Assembly: GCF_937871615.1 (NCBI RefSeq)
Contig: NZ_CALMPA010000013.1
Span: 53,407-117,406, forward strand
Origin: an uncultured Sphingomonas sp.
Lineage (GTDB): Bacteria; Pseudomonadota; Alphaproteobacteria; Sphingomonadales; Sphingomonadaceae
Direction of reading: 5' to 3'
DNA: 64,000 nucleotides
Part shown: piece after piece, positions 1-8,634 of the stretch
Position numbering within the stretch: position 1 is the stretch's first letter
Layout: every line of letters starts with the position of its first letter
Notes under the pieces: generated by a model
What the model saw: the letters and a program-made list of their open reading frames with translations, nothing else
Told to the model about the DNA's origin: nothing
The model's database searches: none
Position numbers and translations under genes: made by a program

Positions 1-911
1 CCCGCGATCACCACGCCCGCCGCGATCGCCAGTGCGAGGCGGACCTCGCGCCGCTGCGGCGAAATCATCGCCAGCACCAGCAGGAACGCGCCCGCCATCA
101 CCATCACCGACAGCCACACCGGGGTCAGCGCGTCACACCGCGGCACGCGATTGTCATAGGAGGCGAAGGCGGCGAAGCCCGCCGCCGATCCGCCAGCCAG
201 CGTCAACGCATAGGCCGCCAGCCGATCGCGCGATTCGGCCTGCCACACCCAGCGCAGCGCGATGATCGCGCCGGCCATCACCGCATAGGGCAGCATCTCC
301 AGCCCGATCGTCAGCGATACCGCGCTCGCGATGCCGACGATCGCGCCACCGCGCGCGCCCCTTGGATCGCACAGCCCCGCGACCGTGAGGCTCAGCATCG
401 CCAATTGCCAGCCGTGGTGGTCGATTCTGTCGGGCATGAACATCATCAGCCCGACGGTCGAGCAGAGCATGAACACGATCGCGAGCGGCCAGGCGAGCGG
501 CGCGACCAGCCGGCGGACGGTCGCCGCCAGCCCGACGAGCGCGAGCGACAGCGGCAGCAACGGGGCGATCCCGCACGCCAGCCGCTCGGCCTCGCCGGTG
601 CCGAGGAACGGGCGCAGGATCAGGATCAGCGCGGCGATCGGCAGATCGACCAGCCGCGTCCAGTGGATGTTGAAGCCCGCCGGCGGATTGAGCCGATAGT
701 TGCGCAGATCATACCAGCCCTGCCCATCGAGCAGCGCGCGGACCTGCATCAGCCGCATATTGTCGTCGGTATCGCCCAGCGACAGCCACTGGATCGCCGC
801 CCAGCGCTGGCCGATATACCAGAGCGCGATCACCGCCCAGGCGACGAGGGTGAGGCGCAGCCAGTGACGATCGAGAGCTGGCAGGAACGACGAACCGGCG
901 CGCTTTGTCAA
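1..911 (-). CDS. GT-C-like polytopic membrane protein (partial, 3' end cut off)
   Basis: This is the N-terminal ~303 residues of a polytopic membrane protein that runs off the left edge. I chose the TTG at 911 because an AGGAAAG ribosome site lies just upstream and the frame reads as a membrane protein from there. After a first membrane segment comes a loop with an acidic DTDDNMR motif, then LNPPAGFNIHW, and further on DRIDHHGWQ between hydrophobic helices. Acidic DD and HH motifs in external loops are seen in GT-C fold enzymes (STT3/PMT-like) that use polyprenyl-linked sugars, so a lipid-linked sugar transferase is plausible. The family assignment is inference from motif style only. It is divergent from a GtrA gene and a methyltransferase, which fits glycolipid or glycan decoration. 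Confidence 0.6.
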   Translation of the reverse strand, partial: MTKRAGSSFLPALDRHWLRLTLVAWAVIALWYIGQRWAAIQWLSLGDTDDNMRLMQVRALLDGQGWYDLRNYRLNPPAGFNIHWTRLVDLPIAALILILRPFLGTGEAERLACGIAPLLPLSLALVGLAATVRRLVAPLAWPLAIVFMLCSTVGLMMFMPDRIDHHGWQLAMLSLTVAGLCDPRGARGGAIVGIASAVSLTIGLEMLPYAVMAGAIIALRWVWQAESRDRLAAYALTLAGGSAAGFAAFASYDNRVPRCDALTPVWLSVMVMAGAFLLVLAMISPQRREVRLALAIAAGVVIA

Positions 912-1015
912 AGGGGACTTTCCTCAATCCGCATGGCGCATTAGACGCCGGCTCGCGGTCCGGTCTGGTGACCGCCGGTTCGCCGCTCTATCGCGGCCGG
1001 CGCAAAGGGCAAGGC

Positions 1016-1444
1016 GTGGAAGCGGTTCTCAGGCATTTCCGATCCCCTCATCTGAGGGAAATGTTCTGGCAATTGGTGCGCTTCGGCGTTGCGGGCGGCC
1101 TTTCGACGCTGATCTATTCGGCGGTCTATCTGCCGCTTACCTTTTTCGTCTTCTCGCGCGCCCATGCCGTCTATGCGGTGCCCTTCGCCTTCGCGGTCGC
1201 GGTGACGGTCGGGTTCTTCCTGCACAGCCGCTGGAGCTTCAAGGGCCACGGCAAGCGTGAGGCGGGCGGCGGGCAACAGGTGAAGTTCGTCGCGGTGCAG
1301 GCGTCGGGCATGGCGCTCAACGCCGTAATCACCTGGTTCGGCACCGCCTGGCTCGGCTTCCCGGCCTGGGCGCCGCTGCTGCCGGCGATCGCGCTGGCGA
1401 CGATCTTCACCTTCATCCTCAATCGCTGGCTGGTGTTCGCTTGA
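1016..1444 (+). CDS. GtrA family membrane protein
   Basis: A protein of about 142 residues with four hydrophobic segments (starting QLVRFGVAGGLSTLIY and ending FILNRWLVFA). This is the hallmark layout of GtrA/DPMS-like proteins, which help flip or position polyprenyl-phosphate-linked sugars in the inner membrane. The GTG at 1016 is preceded by AAGGGCAAGG; an ATG at 1061 behind GAGGG is the alternative start and would still keep all membrane segments. A longer in-frame reading from TTG 905 overlaps the divergent gene and is unlikely. The stop lies 1 base before the methyltransferase start, so the two are probably co-transcribed. Confidence 0.8.
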   Translation: MEAVLRHFRSPHLREMFWQLVRFGVAGGLSTLIYSAVYLPLTFFVFSRAHAVYAVPFAFAVAVTVGFFLHSRWSFKGHGKREAGGGQQVKFVAVQASGMALNAVITWFGTAWLGFPAWAPLLPAIALATIFTFILNRWLVFA

Positions 1445-1445
1445 T

Positions 1446-2174
1446 ATGGACCGCATAGTCTATGACCGCATGGCGGCGCACGATTCCACGCACTGGTGGT
1501 ATCGCGCGCGACGTGACATTCTGGCGGACTATCTGGCGCGCTACGGCGGGTTGCCCGAAGGCGCGCGCATCCTGGAAATCGGCTGCGGCACCGGGCACAA
1601 TCTGCCGATGCTGGCCGGGTTCGGCGAGGTCGATGCGATCGAGATCGACCCCGCCGCGCGCGCCATCGCCAGCGCCCGGCTCGGCAAGGAAGTGGGCGCC
1701 GCGCCGCTGCCGGTGCTGCCCGATGTGCCCAGGGGGCATTATGATCTGATCGCGGTGCTCGATGTGGTGGAGCATATCGAGGATGATGTGGCGGCGCTCA
1801 GCGCGATGCGCGAGCGGCTGGCGCCGGGGGGGCGCATCCTCATCACCGTGCCCGCGCATCAATGGATGTGGAGCGCGCACGACGTGGTGAACCACCACCA
1901 CCGCCGTTATTCCAAGGCCAGGCTGGTGAAGGCGATCACCGATGCGGGGCTGCGCCCGCGCCGGCTTGGTTACTTCAACTCGCTGCTGTTTCCGCTCGCC
2001 GCCGGCGCGCGCCTGGCCGGGCGGATCACCGGGCGCGACGACAGCGACGACGCGCCGCCGCCCGCGCCGGTTAACCGGCTGTTCGAGGCGGTTTTCCGGC
2101 TGGAACGCCATCTCGTGGGCCGCGTGCCGATGCCGCCCGGCGTGTCGATCGTCACCTTCGCCGAGCCGGCGTAG
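1446..2174 (+). CDS. class I SAM-dependent methyltransferase
   Basis: 242 residues. Motif I of the SAM-binding Rossmann fold is plain near residue 46 (LEIGCGTGHN), followed by an acidic strand end (DAIEIDP) and motif IV-like DLIAVLDVVEHIEDD near residue 105, as in UbiE/Methyltransf_11 or Methyltransf_23 proteins. The N-terminus carries HWWYRARR, common in methyltransferases found beside polyprenol-sugar transferases and GtrA proteins. The ATG is 1 base after the GtrA stop, implying translational coupling. The substrate is unknown; a lipid-linked sugar or glycan precursor is an inference from context. Confidence 0.85.
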   Translation: MDRIVYDRMAAHDSTHWWYRARRDILADYLARYGGLPEGARILEIGCGTGHNLPMLAGFGEVDAIEIDPAARAIASARLGKEVGAAPLPVLPDVPRGHYDLIAVLDVVEHIEDDVAALSAMRERLAPGGRILITVPAHQWMWSAHDVVNHHHRRYSKARLVKAITDAGLRPRRLGYFNSLLFPLAAGARLAGRITGRDDSDDAPPPAPVNRLFEAVFRLERHLVGRVPMPPGVSIVTFAEPA

Positions 2175-2186
2175 CTGCGGCGCAAG

Positions 2187-3647
2187 TCAGGCGAACGCCA
2201 CTTCCTCCCGATCCACCGTTGCGGTGGCTTCGGCATAACTCGCGCAATCGCCGGACCAGTTCTGGTAGATGCGGCCATTTGCCGCCTTGTACCAACTGTT
2301 GCAATGCGGATCGGCCCAGACCGTGCCCGAAAGCGCCTGTTCGATCCGCTGATAGAAGCGGTGCTGCCCTTCGGGCGTCACATCAGCCGCCGTCGCGCCT
2401 TCGGCATCGAGCGCGGCGAGCGTCTTGAGCATGTAATTCACCTGCGCCTCGATCATGAAGCTGATCGAATTATGCCCCAGATTGGTGTTCGGCCCATAGA
2501 GGACGAACATATTGGGGAAGCCCGATACCATGATGCCGAGATAGGCTTCCGGCCCGTCCGCCCAGCGGTGCCGGAGCGTGTCGCCGCCCTTGCCGGTGAC
2601 CTCCATCGACCAGTTCCACTGCGTCGTCTCGAACCCGGTGGCGAAGATCAGCACGTCCAGATCGTGGAAACCGTCGCGCGTCTGCACGCCATTGGCCGCG
2701 ATCCGCTCGATGCCGGCGGTTTCCAGCGTCACATTGTCGCGCATCAGCGTGGGATAGAAATCGTCGGTCAGCAGGATGCGCTTGCAGCCGACGGGATAAT
2801 CGGGGGTCAGCTTCCGGCGCAGTTCGGCATCCGGCACCTGCTCGGCGAGATGATCGAGCGCGGCGCGGGTGAAGGCGGCGCGCCCTTGCGGCGTCCACTG
2901 AAATGCCTGCCAGGAGAAAACATCCGCCTGATCGAAGATCATCTCCCGCTGCATCGCGCCGAGCTTCATCGCCGCCTCGATGTTGGTGGCGAGCAGCATC
3001 TTCATCTCGGGCGTCACCGGCAAATCGTTGCGCGGCACGCACCAATTGGGGGTGCGCTGGAAGACGACGAGGTGCGCGGCTTCCTTGGCGATCTCCGGGA
3101 TCAGTTGCACCGCGCTTGCCGCCGATCCGATCACGCCGACGCGCTTGCCCGCGAGATCGGCGGCGGCGGGCCAGTCGGCGGCGTGCCATTTCGGCCCGGC
3201 GAAATCGTCGACCCCCGCGATATCGGGGAAGGTCGGGCGGCTGAGCTGGCCGAGCGCGGGGACCAGCACGTCGAACGTGCCCGTCTCGCCCTTTTCGGTT
3301 TCGATCGTCCATTGCCGTGCGCTGTCGTCCCAGGACGCGTGCGTCACGCCTTCGTTCAGGTGGAGCGAGCCGGCGAGGCCGAACTGATCGACCAGCGATT
3401 TGGTGTAGGCGTGGATTTCGTTCCCGCGCGCATAATTGTGGCTCCACAGCGGATTGGGCGCGAAGCTGAACTGGTAGAGGAGCGCGGGCACGTCGCAGGC
3501 GACGCCGGGATAGCGGTTCGCGCGCCAGGTGCCGCCGACCGATTCGGCGTGCTCGTAGATCGTCACCTCATGCCCGGCCTGCCGCGCGAGGATCGCGGCG
3601 CACAGCCCGCCCATGCCCGCGCCAACCACTGCAATACGCTTCGCCAT
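2187..3647 (-). CDS. flavin-containing Baeyer-Villiger-type monooxygenase
   Basis: 486 residues from the ATG at 3647; longer in-frame readings upstream are low-complexity and skip the natural start MAKRIAVVG. It has an FAD-binding GAGMGG at residues 9-14 and a second dinucleotide site (GVIGSAAS, about 171-178). Between them sits the Baeyer-Villiger fingerprint FxGxxxHxxxWP at residues 149-160 (FAGPKWHAADWP), an exact match. Such enzymes use NADPH and O2 to convert ketones to esters or lactones; the substrate is not predictable here. It stands alone on the minus strand, convergent with the methyltransferase and about 140 bp downstream of the PLP enzyme gene. Probably cytoplasmic. Confidence 0.9.
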   Translation of the reverse strand: MAKRIAVVGAGMGGLCAAILARQAGHEVTIYEHAESVGGTWRANRYPGVACDVPALLYQFSFAPNPLWSHNYARGNEIHAYTKSLVDQFGLAGSLHLNEGVTHASWDDSARQWTIETEKGETGTFDVLVPALGQLSRPTFPDIAGVDDFAGPKWHAADWPAAADLAGKRVGVIGSAASAVQLIPEIAKEAAHLVVFQRTPNWCVPRNDLPVTPEMKMLLATNIEAAMKLGAMQREMIFDQADVFSWQAFQWTPQGRAAFTRAALDHLAEQVPDAELRRKLTPDYPVGCKRILLTDDFYPTLMRDNVTLETAGIERIAANGVQTRDGFHDLDVLIFATGFETTQWNWSMEVTGKGGDTLRHRWADGPEAYLGIMVSGFPNMFVLYGPNTNLGHNSISFMIEAQVNYMLKTLAALDAEGATAADVTPEGQHRFYQRIEQALSGTVWADPHCNSWYKAANGRIYQNWSGDCASYAEATATVDREEVAFA

Positions 3648-3786
3648 CTCAACCGCTCTCCATTTCGCGGTCATCCGCCGCGTTGCGACACAGGATGCCG
3701 CGTGATGCGCGGAGAGGAAAGAGGAAAGTAAGTCGATTGCGTTAGATTGGCGCGGGGTGAAGACCGTGCCTCCACCCCGCACCGAC

Positions 3787-5106
3787 TCAGATCGCGTCGA
3801 GCGCCTGCGCGAAATCGGCGATCAGATCGTCGGCATCCTCCACCCCGATCGAGATGCGCACCAAATTGTCGGTGATACCCAGCGCCTGTTTGCGCGCATC
3901 CGGAACGGACAGATGCGTCATCGCCGCCGGGTGGCTTGCCAGCGTCTCCGTGCCGCCGAGGCTGACCGCGAGCTTGGCGATGCGCAACGCATCGAGGAAG
4001 CGGAACGCCTCCGCCTCACCGCCCTTGAGATAGAGCGAGAAGGTCGATCCCGCGCCGTCGCAATGGCGGCGATAGATATCGGCCTGCCGCGCATCCTTGC
4101 CGCCTTCGAGAAAGCCGAGATAGCCGACCCGCTCTACCTTGGGATGATCGGCGAGGAAGGCGCAGACCTTCGCCGCATTCTCGCCCGCGCGGCTCATGCG
4201 CAATTCCAGCGTTTCGAGCGAACGCAGCAGCATCCATGCGGTGTTCGGATCGCAGATCGTGCCGATCGTGTTGCGCATCAGCCGGATCGTGTTGATATGC
4301 GCCCTGGTGCCGAGCAGGCCGCCAGCGACGAGATCGCTGTGGCCCCCGGCATATTTGGTCAGCGAATAGACGACGATATCCGCGCCATGGCGCAGCGGGC
4401 GATGCCAGAGCGGGCCGAGGAAGGTGTTGTCGATCGCGATCGGCGGCTTTGTCGCCTGGCCGGCGAAGATCGTATCGCGGCTCGCCGCCACCGCCTCCAC
4501 ATCGACCAGCGCGTTGGTGGGGTTCGCGGGGCTTTCGAGATAGATCAGCGCGACCTTGCCCTTGGCCGCTTCCGCAAGCACCGCGTCAATCTCAGCGCGC
4601 GTCGCGCCTGCGGGGAAATCGAGCCACTTCACCCCGAACCGCCCGAGGATGCGGGCGATCAGCGTCTCGGTCGCGGCATAGAGCGGGCCGGAATGGACGA
4701 TCGTGTCGCCGGGCTCGACCATCGCCAGGAACAATGTGGCGATCGCGGACATGCCGGAGGAGAAGGAGAGCGCGTCTTCCGCTTCTTCCCAGACGGCGAG
4801 GCGATCCTCCAGAATTTCCTGATTGGGGCCGTTGAAGCGCGAATAGACCAATCCTTCCGCGCCGCCGGGCCGCTTGCCGGTCAGGCCCTCGAAATGGCGC
4901 TTGCCCGCCGCCGCATTGGGGAAGACGAAGGTGGAGGTGAGGAAGATCGGCGGCTTGAGCGCGCCTTCCGACAGCGCCGGATCATAGCCATGCCCCATCA
5001 TCAGCGTCGCCGGCTTGAGCTTGCGGCCGCCGATCCGCTCGATCGCGGGGCGCTGCGATCCCCCCGCCTTGACACCATGCGGGCGGGCTTCGCTTTCCTT
5101 GGTCAT
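3787..5106 (-). CDS. cystathionine gamma-synthase/lyase family PLP enzyme
   Basis: 439 residues of the Cys/Met metabolism PLP-dependent family. The PLP lysine is K251 in SLTKYAGGHSD, the pyridine-nitrogen aspartate is D226 (AIDNTF), and the phosphate-contacting YSR is at residues 88-90. The family covers cystathionine gamma-synthase, cystathionine beta/gamma-lyase and methionine gamma-lyase; sequence alone does not separate these. The length is somewhat above the usual ~390-400 because of about 40 extra N-terminal residues. It starts at ATG 5106 with GGAGATCAGG upstream. A strong stem-loop lies in the 79-bp gap from the preceding secreted-protein gene, so it may have its own promoter. Confidence 0.9.
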   Translation of the reverse strand: MTKESEARPHGVKAGGSQRPAIERIGGRKLKPATLMMGHGYDPALSEGALKPPIFLTSTFVFPNAAAGKRHFEGLTGKRPGGAEGLVYSRFNGPNQEILEDRLAVWEEAEDALSFSSGMSAIATLFLAMVEPGDTIVHSGPLYAATETLIARILGRFGVKWLDFPAGATRAEIDAVLAEAAKGKVALIYLESPANPTNALVDVEAVAASRDTIFAGQATKPPIAIDNTFLGPLWHRPLRHGADIVVYSLTKYAGGHSDLVAGGLLGTRAHINTIRLMRNTIGTICDPNTAWMLLRSLETLELRMSRAGENAAKVCAFLADHPKVERVGYLGFLEGGKDARQADIYRRHCDGAGSTFSLYLKGGEAEAFRFLDALRIAKLAVSLGGTETLASHPAAMTHLSVPDARKQALGITDNLVRISIGVEDADDLIADFAQALDAI

Positions 5107-5124
5107 CCTGATCTCCGAACGATT

Positions 5125-5158
5125 GGCCGCGCGCGCTTTGCCAAACGCGGGCGCGGCC
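5125..5158. terminator. GC-rich stem-loop between 5186-5593 and the PLP enzyme gene
   Basis: GGCCGCGC (5125-5132) pairs with GCGCGGCC (5151-5158), with further inner GCG/CGC pairing around an AT-rich loop. On the minus strand it follows the stop of the secreted-protein gene but has no T-run, so it may be a Rho-independent-like terminator or a leader structure for the PLP gene. Confidence 0.4.
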
Positions 5159-5185
5159 CATGATGCCGGATATCGTGCCGGAAAT

Positions 5186-5593
5186 TCAGTTCGCTTGATA
5201 GGGGATGAAGCTGCCCAGCGCGCAACTGCCGGTATTGACGCGCGAGGTCATATCCACAGTCCGCGCGATATCGCCACGGCACAGTTGCGAGGTGAACTGC
5301 CTGGTCACCAGCGCATCGCCGCGCGCCACCCCTTCGCAACCGCCGCCGGTATCGTTCACATAGGCCAGTTTCGGGCCGACGCGGTAGATCAGGCGCGGGC
5401 CGATCGCCTTCAGCGACGCCCGGTTGAAGCGCGTATCAATGCAGTCGGTCGGCTTGCCGGGGGTCAGGCCCTGCACTTCCTTCTGGAACGCGGCCTCGTT
5501 GGCGGCGGCGCGATCGTTCGACGGGGACTGGGCGATCGCTACCGCCCCCGCGCCAAGCGTGGCGGCGATCAGTGGAATGAGGATCATGCGCAT
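5186..5593 (-). CDS. small secreted protein of unknown function
   Basis: 135 residues with a clear signal peptide (hydrophobic residues about 3-20, cleavage near AIA-QS). The mature part contains four cysteines (DCIDTR, GGGCEG, SQLCRGD, GSCALG), which could form two disulfides in the periplasm. It resembles sphingomonad periplasmic proteins of about 130-150 residues with a DCI...R motif (possibly the DUF6491 type), but no function can be assigned. It follows gloB by 42 bp on the same strand and may be co-transcribed with it. Confidence 0.75.
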   Translation of the reverse strand: MRMILIPLIAATLGAGAVAIAQSPSNDRAAANEAAFQKEVQGLTPGKPTDCIDTRFNRASLKAIGPRLIYRVGPKLAYVNDTGGGCEGVARGDALVTRQFTSQLCRGDIARTVDMTSRVNTGSCALGSFIPYQAN

Positions 5594-5635
5594 TACAACA
5601 ACTCCTTCATCGCCCCGTGGCGCAATATGGGGATA

Positions 5636-6373
5636 TCAGCCGCGAAATTCATCCTTTGCCTTGCGCCGGGCGGCGAGCGTTTCCGCATCGGCGGCGCGCA
5701 GGAAAGGATTGGTCGCGCATTCCAGCGCGATCGTGGTGGGGACGGTGGCGCTGCCGGCGGCGCGCGCGGCATCCACCGCGATCATTCGCGCGCGGATCGC
5801 GTCATTGTCGGGCTCCGCGACCAGCGCGAACCGGCCGTTCGACTGGGTATATTCATGGCCGCAATAGACCCGGGTTTCGCCCGGCATCGCGGCGAAGCGG
5901 CGCATGTTGGCGAGCATCTGCGCCGCATCCCCCTCGAACAGCCTGCCGCAGCCCATGGCGAACAGCGTGTCGCCGGTGAATACCGCGCGATCTTGCGCGA
6001 AATGGAAGGCGATATGCCCGGCGGTATGCCCCGGCACCGCCAGCACCGCCGCGCGATGCGTGCCGAGCGCGATCGTGTCGCCTTCGCCGACGCCATGATC
6101 GAGATGGCCGATCTTGGCGCGCTCCGCCTCTGGCCCGGTCACCGTGGCGCCGGTGGCGGCGACGATTTCCGCATTGCCGCCGACGTGATCGGGGTGCCAG
6201 TGCGTGTTCCACACCTGCGTGATCGTCCAGCCGCGCGCCGCCGCCGCGTCGAGCAGCGGCTGGGCCTCGCCGGGATCGACCACCATCGTCTCGCCGCTTT
6301 CCTCATCATGGACGAGCCAGCTGTAATTGTCGCTGAGCACTGGAACGCGGATCACGTCGAGACGGCTGGTCAT
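5636..6373 (-). CDS. gloB: hydroxyacylglutathione hydrolase (glyoxalase II)
   Basis: 245 residues, a metallo-beta-lactamase fold hydrolase that splits S-lactoylglutathione to lactate and glutathione. The metal-binding THWHPDH is at residues 57-63, with H116 (PGHTAGH), D135 (FTGDTLF) and H173 (CGHEYT) completing the dinuclear site. The C-terminal glyoxalase-II helical domain is present (PFLRA motif). Its ATG overlaps the stop of the nitronate monooxygenase gene by four bases (ATGA), so the genes are translationally coupled. The glyoxalase I gene gloA lies one gene upstream, giving the full glutathione-dependent methylglyoxal route in one operon. Confidence 0.95.
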   Translation of the reverse strand: MTSRLDVIRVPVLSDNYSWLVHDEESGETMVVDPGEAQPLLDAAAARGWTITQVWNTHWHPDHVGGNAEIVAATGATVTGPEAERAKIGHLDHGVGEGDTIALGTHRAAVLAVPGHTAGHIAFHFAQDRAVFTGDTLFAMGCGRLFEGDAAQMLANMRRFAAMPGETRVYCGHEYTQSNGRFALVAEPDNDAIRARMIAVDAARAAGSATVPTTIALECATNPFLRAADAETLAARRKAKDEFRG

Positions 6374-7437
6374 GCAAGGCTCCTTCGGGCGGCGAGCGCG
6401 GCGGCGCCCAGCATTTCGGTGAGTTCGGCGGCGTGGCGGCTATGGGCGAGCGGCGCGCCCTGCCCGGCCCAGAGCGACGAATAATCGCCGCGCCCGGCCG
6501 CCTCCGCCGCCGCGCGCAACGGGGCGATCGCCGCCGCCGCGAGCGGGAAGGGCGGCGTAACCGCGCTTGTCGGCCCCAGCGCGTCGATCAGGCGATTGCG
6601 CACCCCACGCGCGAACCGCCCGGAAAAGACGTTGGTGAAAACGCTGTCGTCGCTTGTCGAGGCGGCCACCGCTGCGCGGTGGATCGCGCTCGCCCTGCTG
6701 TCTTCCGTCACGAGATAGGCGGTGCCGGCCTGTATCCCCGCAGCGCCGAGCGCGATCGCCGCCGCCGCGCCGCGCGCATCCGCGATGCCGCCCGCCGCGA
6801 TCACCGGCATCGCCACCGCATCCACCACCTGCGGCACCAGTGCGAAGGTGCCGACCGGGCGATGATCGGCGAGGAAATAGCCGGCATGGCCGCCCGCCTC
6901 GAAGCCCTGCGCGATAATCGCGTCGCAGCCTTTGGCGGCGAGCCAGCGCGCTTCGGCCACCGTGGTAGCGCTGGCGATCACGCGCGCGCCGGTCGCGCGG
7001 ACGCGGGCGAGCAGATCGGGCGCGGGCAGGCCAAAGTGAAAGCTGACGATCTCCGGGCGCACTTTCTCCACCACGCGCGCCGCATCCGCATCGAACGGGC
7101 ACCGGGACGCGGGCGCGGCGCCGTCCGCGGCAATGCCCTCCGCCGCGTAAAAGGGCGCGAGCGCCGCCTGCCACGCGACATCATCGGCATCGGCGGCGGG
7201 CGGAGTGTGGCAGAAGAAATTGAGGTTGAGCGGGCCAGGCGCGGCGGCGCGCACCGTGGCTGCTTCGACAAGCAGCCGATCGGGGGTGAACATCGCGCCC
7301 GCCAGAGACCCGACTCCGCCGCCCCGGATCGCCGCGATCGCGAGCGTCGCGTCGCCGAAGCCCGCCATCGGCGCCTGAATGACCGGCCAGCGCGCGCCGA
7401 GCGCGGCGAAGAAATCGGCTGCCGCGCCCATCGGCAT
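6370..7437 (-). CDS. nitronate monooxygenase / NPD family FMN protein
   Basis: 355 residues. The start at 7437 overlaps the gloA stop as TGATG, which I prefer over longer readings upstream that run through gloA antisense-like sequence. The TIM-barrel begins PVIQAPMAGFG (about residues 18-28) and contains the FMN-phosphate region QGFEAGGHAG and AAGGIAD typical of 2-nitropropane dioxygenase/nitronate monooxygenases. These oxidise alkyl nitronates such as propionate 3-nitronate with O2. It sits between gloA and gloB, overlapping both, so it is probably expressed as part of a detoxification unit. The substrate is inferred from the family only. Confidence 0.9.
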   Translation of the reverse strand: MPMGAAADFFAALGARWPVIQAPMAGFGDATLAIAAIRGGGVGSLAGAMFTPDRLLVEAATVRAAAPGPLNLNFFCHTPPAADADDVAWQAALAPFYAAEGIAADGAAPASRCPFDADAARVVEKVRPEIVSFHFGLPAPDLLARVRATGARVIASATTVAEARWLAAKGCDAIIAQGFEAGGHAGYFLADHRPVGTFALVPQVVDAVAMPVIAAGGIADARGAAAAIALGAAGIQAGTAYLVTEDSRASAIHRAAVAASTSDDSVFTNVFSGRFARGVRNRLIDALGPTSAVTPPFPLAAAAIAPLRAAAEAAGRGDYSSLWAGQGAPLAHSRHAAELTEMLGAAALAARRSLA

Positions 7438-7886
7438 CACCAGTTGCCGGTGTTGGGCATCGACGCCCATGGCTCCTGCGGGGGCAGCACGCCATCCTGC
7501 AACAGTTCGATCGAAATGCCATCCGGCGTCCGCACGAACGCCATATGCCCGTCGCGTGGCGGGCGGTTGATCGTATAGCCCGCGTCCATGATGCGCTGGC
7601 ACGTCGCGTAGATATCGTCGACGCGATAGGCGAGGTGCCCGAAATTGCGCCCGCCGGTATAAACTTCCGGCTCCTTGCCCTCGGCCGGCCAGTTGTAGGT
7701 GAGTTCCACCTCGGCCTCGGCGCGCTCGCCGGGGGCGTTCATGTCACCCGATGCGGCGAGGAAGATCAGCGTGAAGCGGCCCGCCTCGCTCTCCATCCGC
7801 CGCACTTCCTTCAGCCCGACCGTTTCAAGAAAAGCGATCGTCTTGTCCGGATCGGTCACGCGGATCATCGTGTGGAGATATTTCAT
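7437..7886 (-). CDS. gloA: lactoylglutathione lyase (glyoxalase I)
   Basis: 149 residues, a single VOC-fold glyoxalase I. The start [10 protein letters not shown] at 7886 is the family's usual start; the open frame extends further upstream without homology. The four expected metal ligands are H5, E61, H84 (GHLAYRVDD) and E127 (ISIELLQDG). The enzyme converts the methylglyoxal-glutathione hemithioacetal to S-lactoylglutathione. Co-transcription with the nitronate monooxygenase and gloB is shown by overlapping start/stop codons. The TPR gene ends 25 bp upstream. Confidence 0.95.
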   Translation of the reverse strand: MKYLHTMIRVTDPDKTIAFLETVGLKEVRRMESEAGRFTLIFLAASGDMNAPGERAEAEVELTYNWPAEGKEPEVYTGGRNFGHLAYRVDDIYATCQRIMDAGYTINRPPRDGHMAFVRTPDGISIELLQDGVLPPQEPWASMPNTGNW

Positions 7887-7911
7887 GTTCGGCTCCGGTC
7901 GGGGAAATGCG

Positions 7912-8634
7912 TCATTTCGCTTGGTCGCCATCGAATTGCGCCAGCGCCTTCGCCGCCGCAACCCCCGCCAGCGCATTTGGCGCGATCCGTTGCGCCGCGC
8001 GCCATGCCGCTTTCGCCCCGGCCTCGTCGCCGGAGAGCGCGGCGATATTGCCCGCCTCAAGCTGGACCTGCGCGTCGTCGGGCGAGCGTTTCAGCGCCGC
8101 TGCGATATCGGCGCGGGCGCGCGGCAGATCGCCCGTCCGCCGCGCGAGCGTCGCGGAGAGCAGCCACGCCAGCGGATCGTCCGCCGCGTCGTGTGTCGCC
8201 GCGTCCAGATCGGCGCGGGCGCCCGCCATGTCGCCCGCCGCGACCAGCGCGCGGGCACGATCCAGATGCGCCTCGCCGCGCTGCAACCCCTGCAACGTCC
8301 CCGCCGCCAGCGCGGCGTCCAGCGCGATGCGCGCTCTGGCGGGTTGCCCCGCGGCGAGTTGCGCGTTGCCCGCGGCGGCCCAATAGCTTGCGGCGAGAGC
8401 ATCCTTCGCCACTTCCGCCTGTCGCGCCGCATCCTCGAAGGCGGCGGCGGCCTCGCCGAAGCGCGTCTGTTCGGTGAGCGCGAGGCCGAGGCAATGTTTC
8501 GCCCTTGCCGCGCCGCCATTCAGCGACCAGCGTTCCGCCATCCGCTCGCCCTCCGCTGGATCGGCGCGCGCGGCGGACAGGCAGCGCGCGGCGGGATCGT
8601 CGGCGGCGAGCAGCAGCGCGAACAGCGGGATCAT
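7912..8634 (-). CDS. TPR-repeat protein with short N-terminal signal
   Basis: 240 residues, mostly Ala-rich helix-turn-helix repeats of TPR type (repeats such as [40 protein letters not shown] and [13 protein letters not shown]). It begins [14 protein letters not shown], a short hydrophobic stretch that may be a signal peptide placing it in the periplasm. The ATG at 8634 overlaps the stop of the upstream hydrolase by four bases. TPR proteins serve as binding scaffolds; the partner is unknown. Longer in-frame readings upstream run through the hydrolase gene and are rejected. Confidence 0.8.
   Translation of the reverse strand: MIPLFALLLAADDPAARCLSAARADPAEGERMAERWSLNGGAARAKHCLGLALTEQTRFGEAAAAFEDAARQAEVAKDALAASYWAAAGNAQLAAGQPARARIALDAALAAGTLQGLQRGEAHLDRARALVAAGDMAGARADLDAATHDAADDPLAWLLSATLARRTGDLPRARADIAAALKRSPDDAQVQLEAGNIAALSGDEAGAKAAWRAAQRIAPNALAGVAAAKALAQFDGDQAK

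Noticed and set aside
5107-5185. Possible SAM-responsive riboswitch before the Cys/Met PLP gene
   Set aside because: The 79-bp gap holds only a simple GC-rich hairpin and no conserved riboswitch core that I could recognise.
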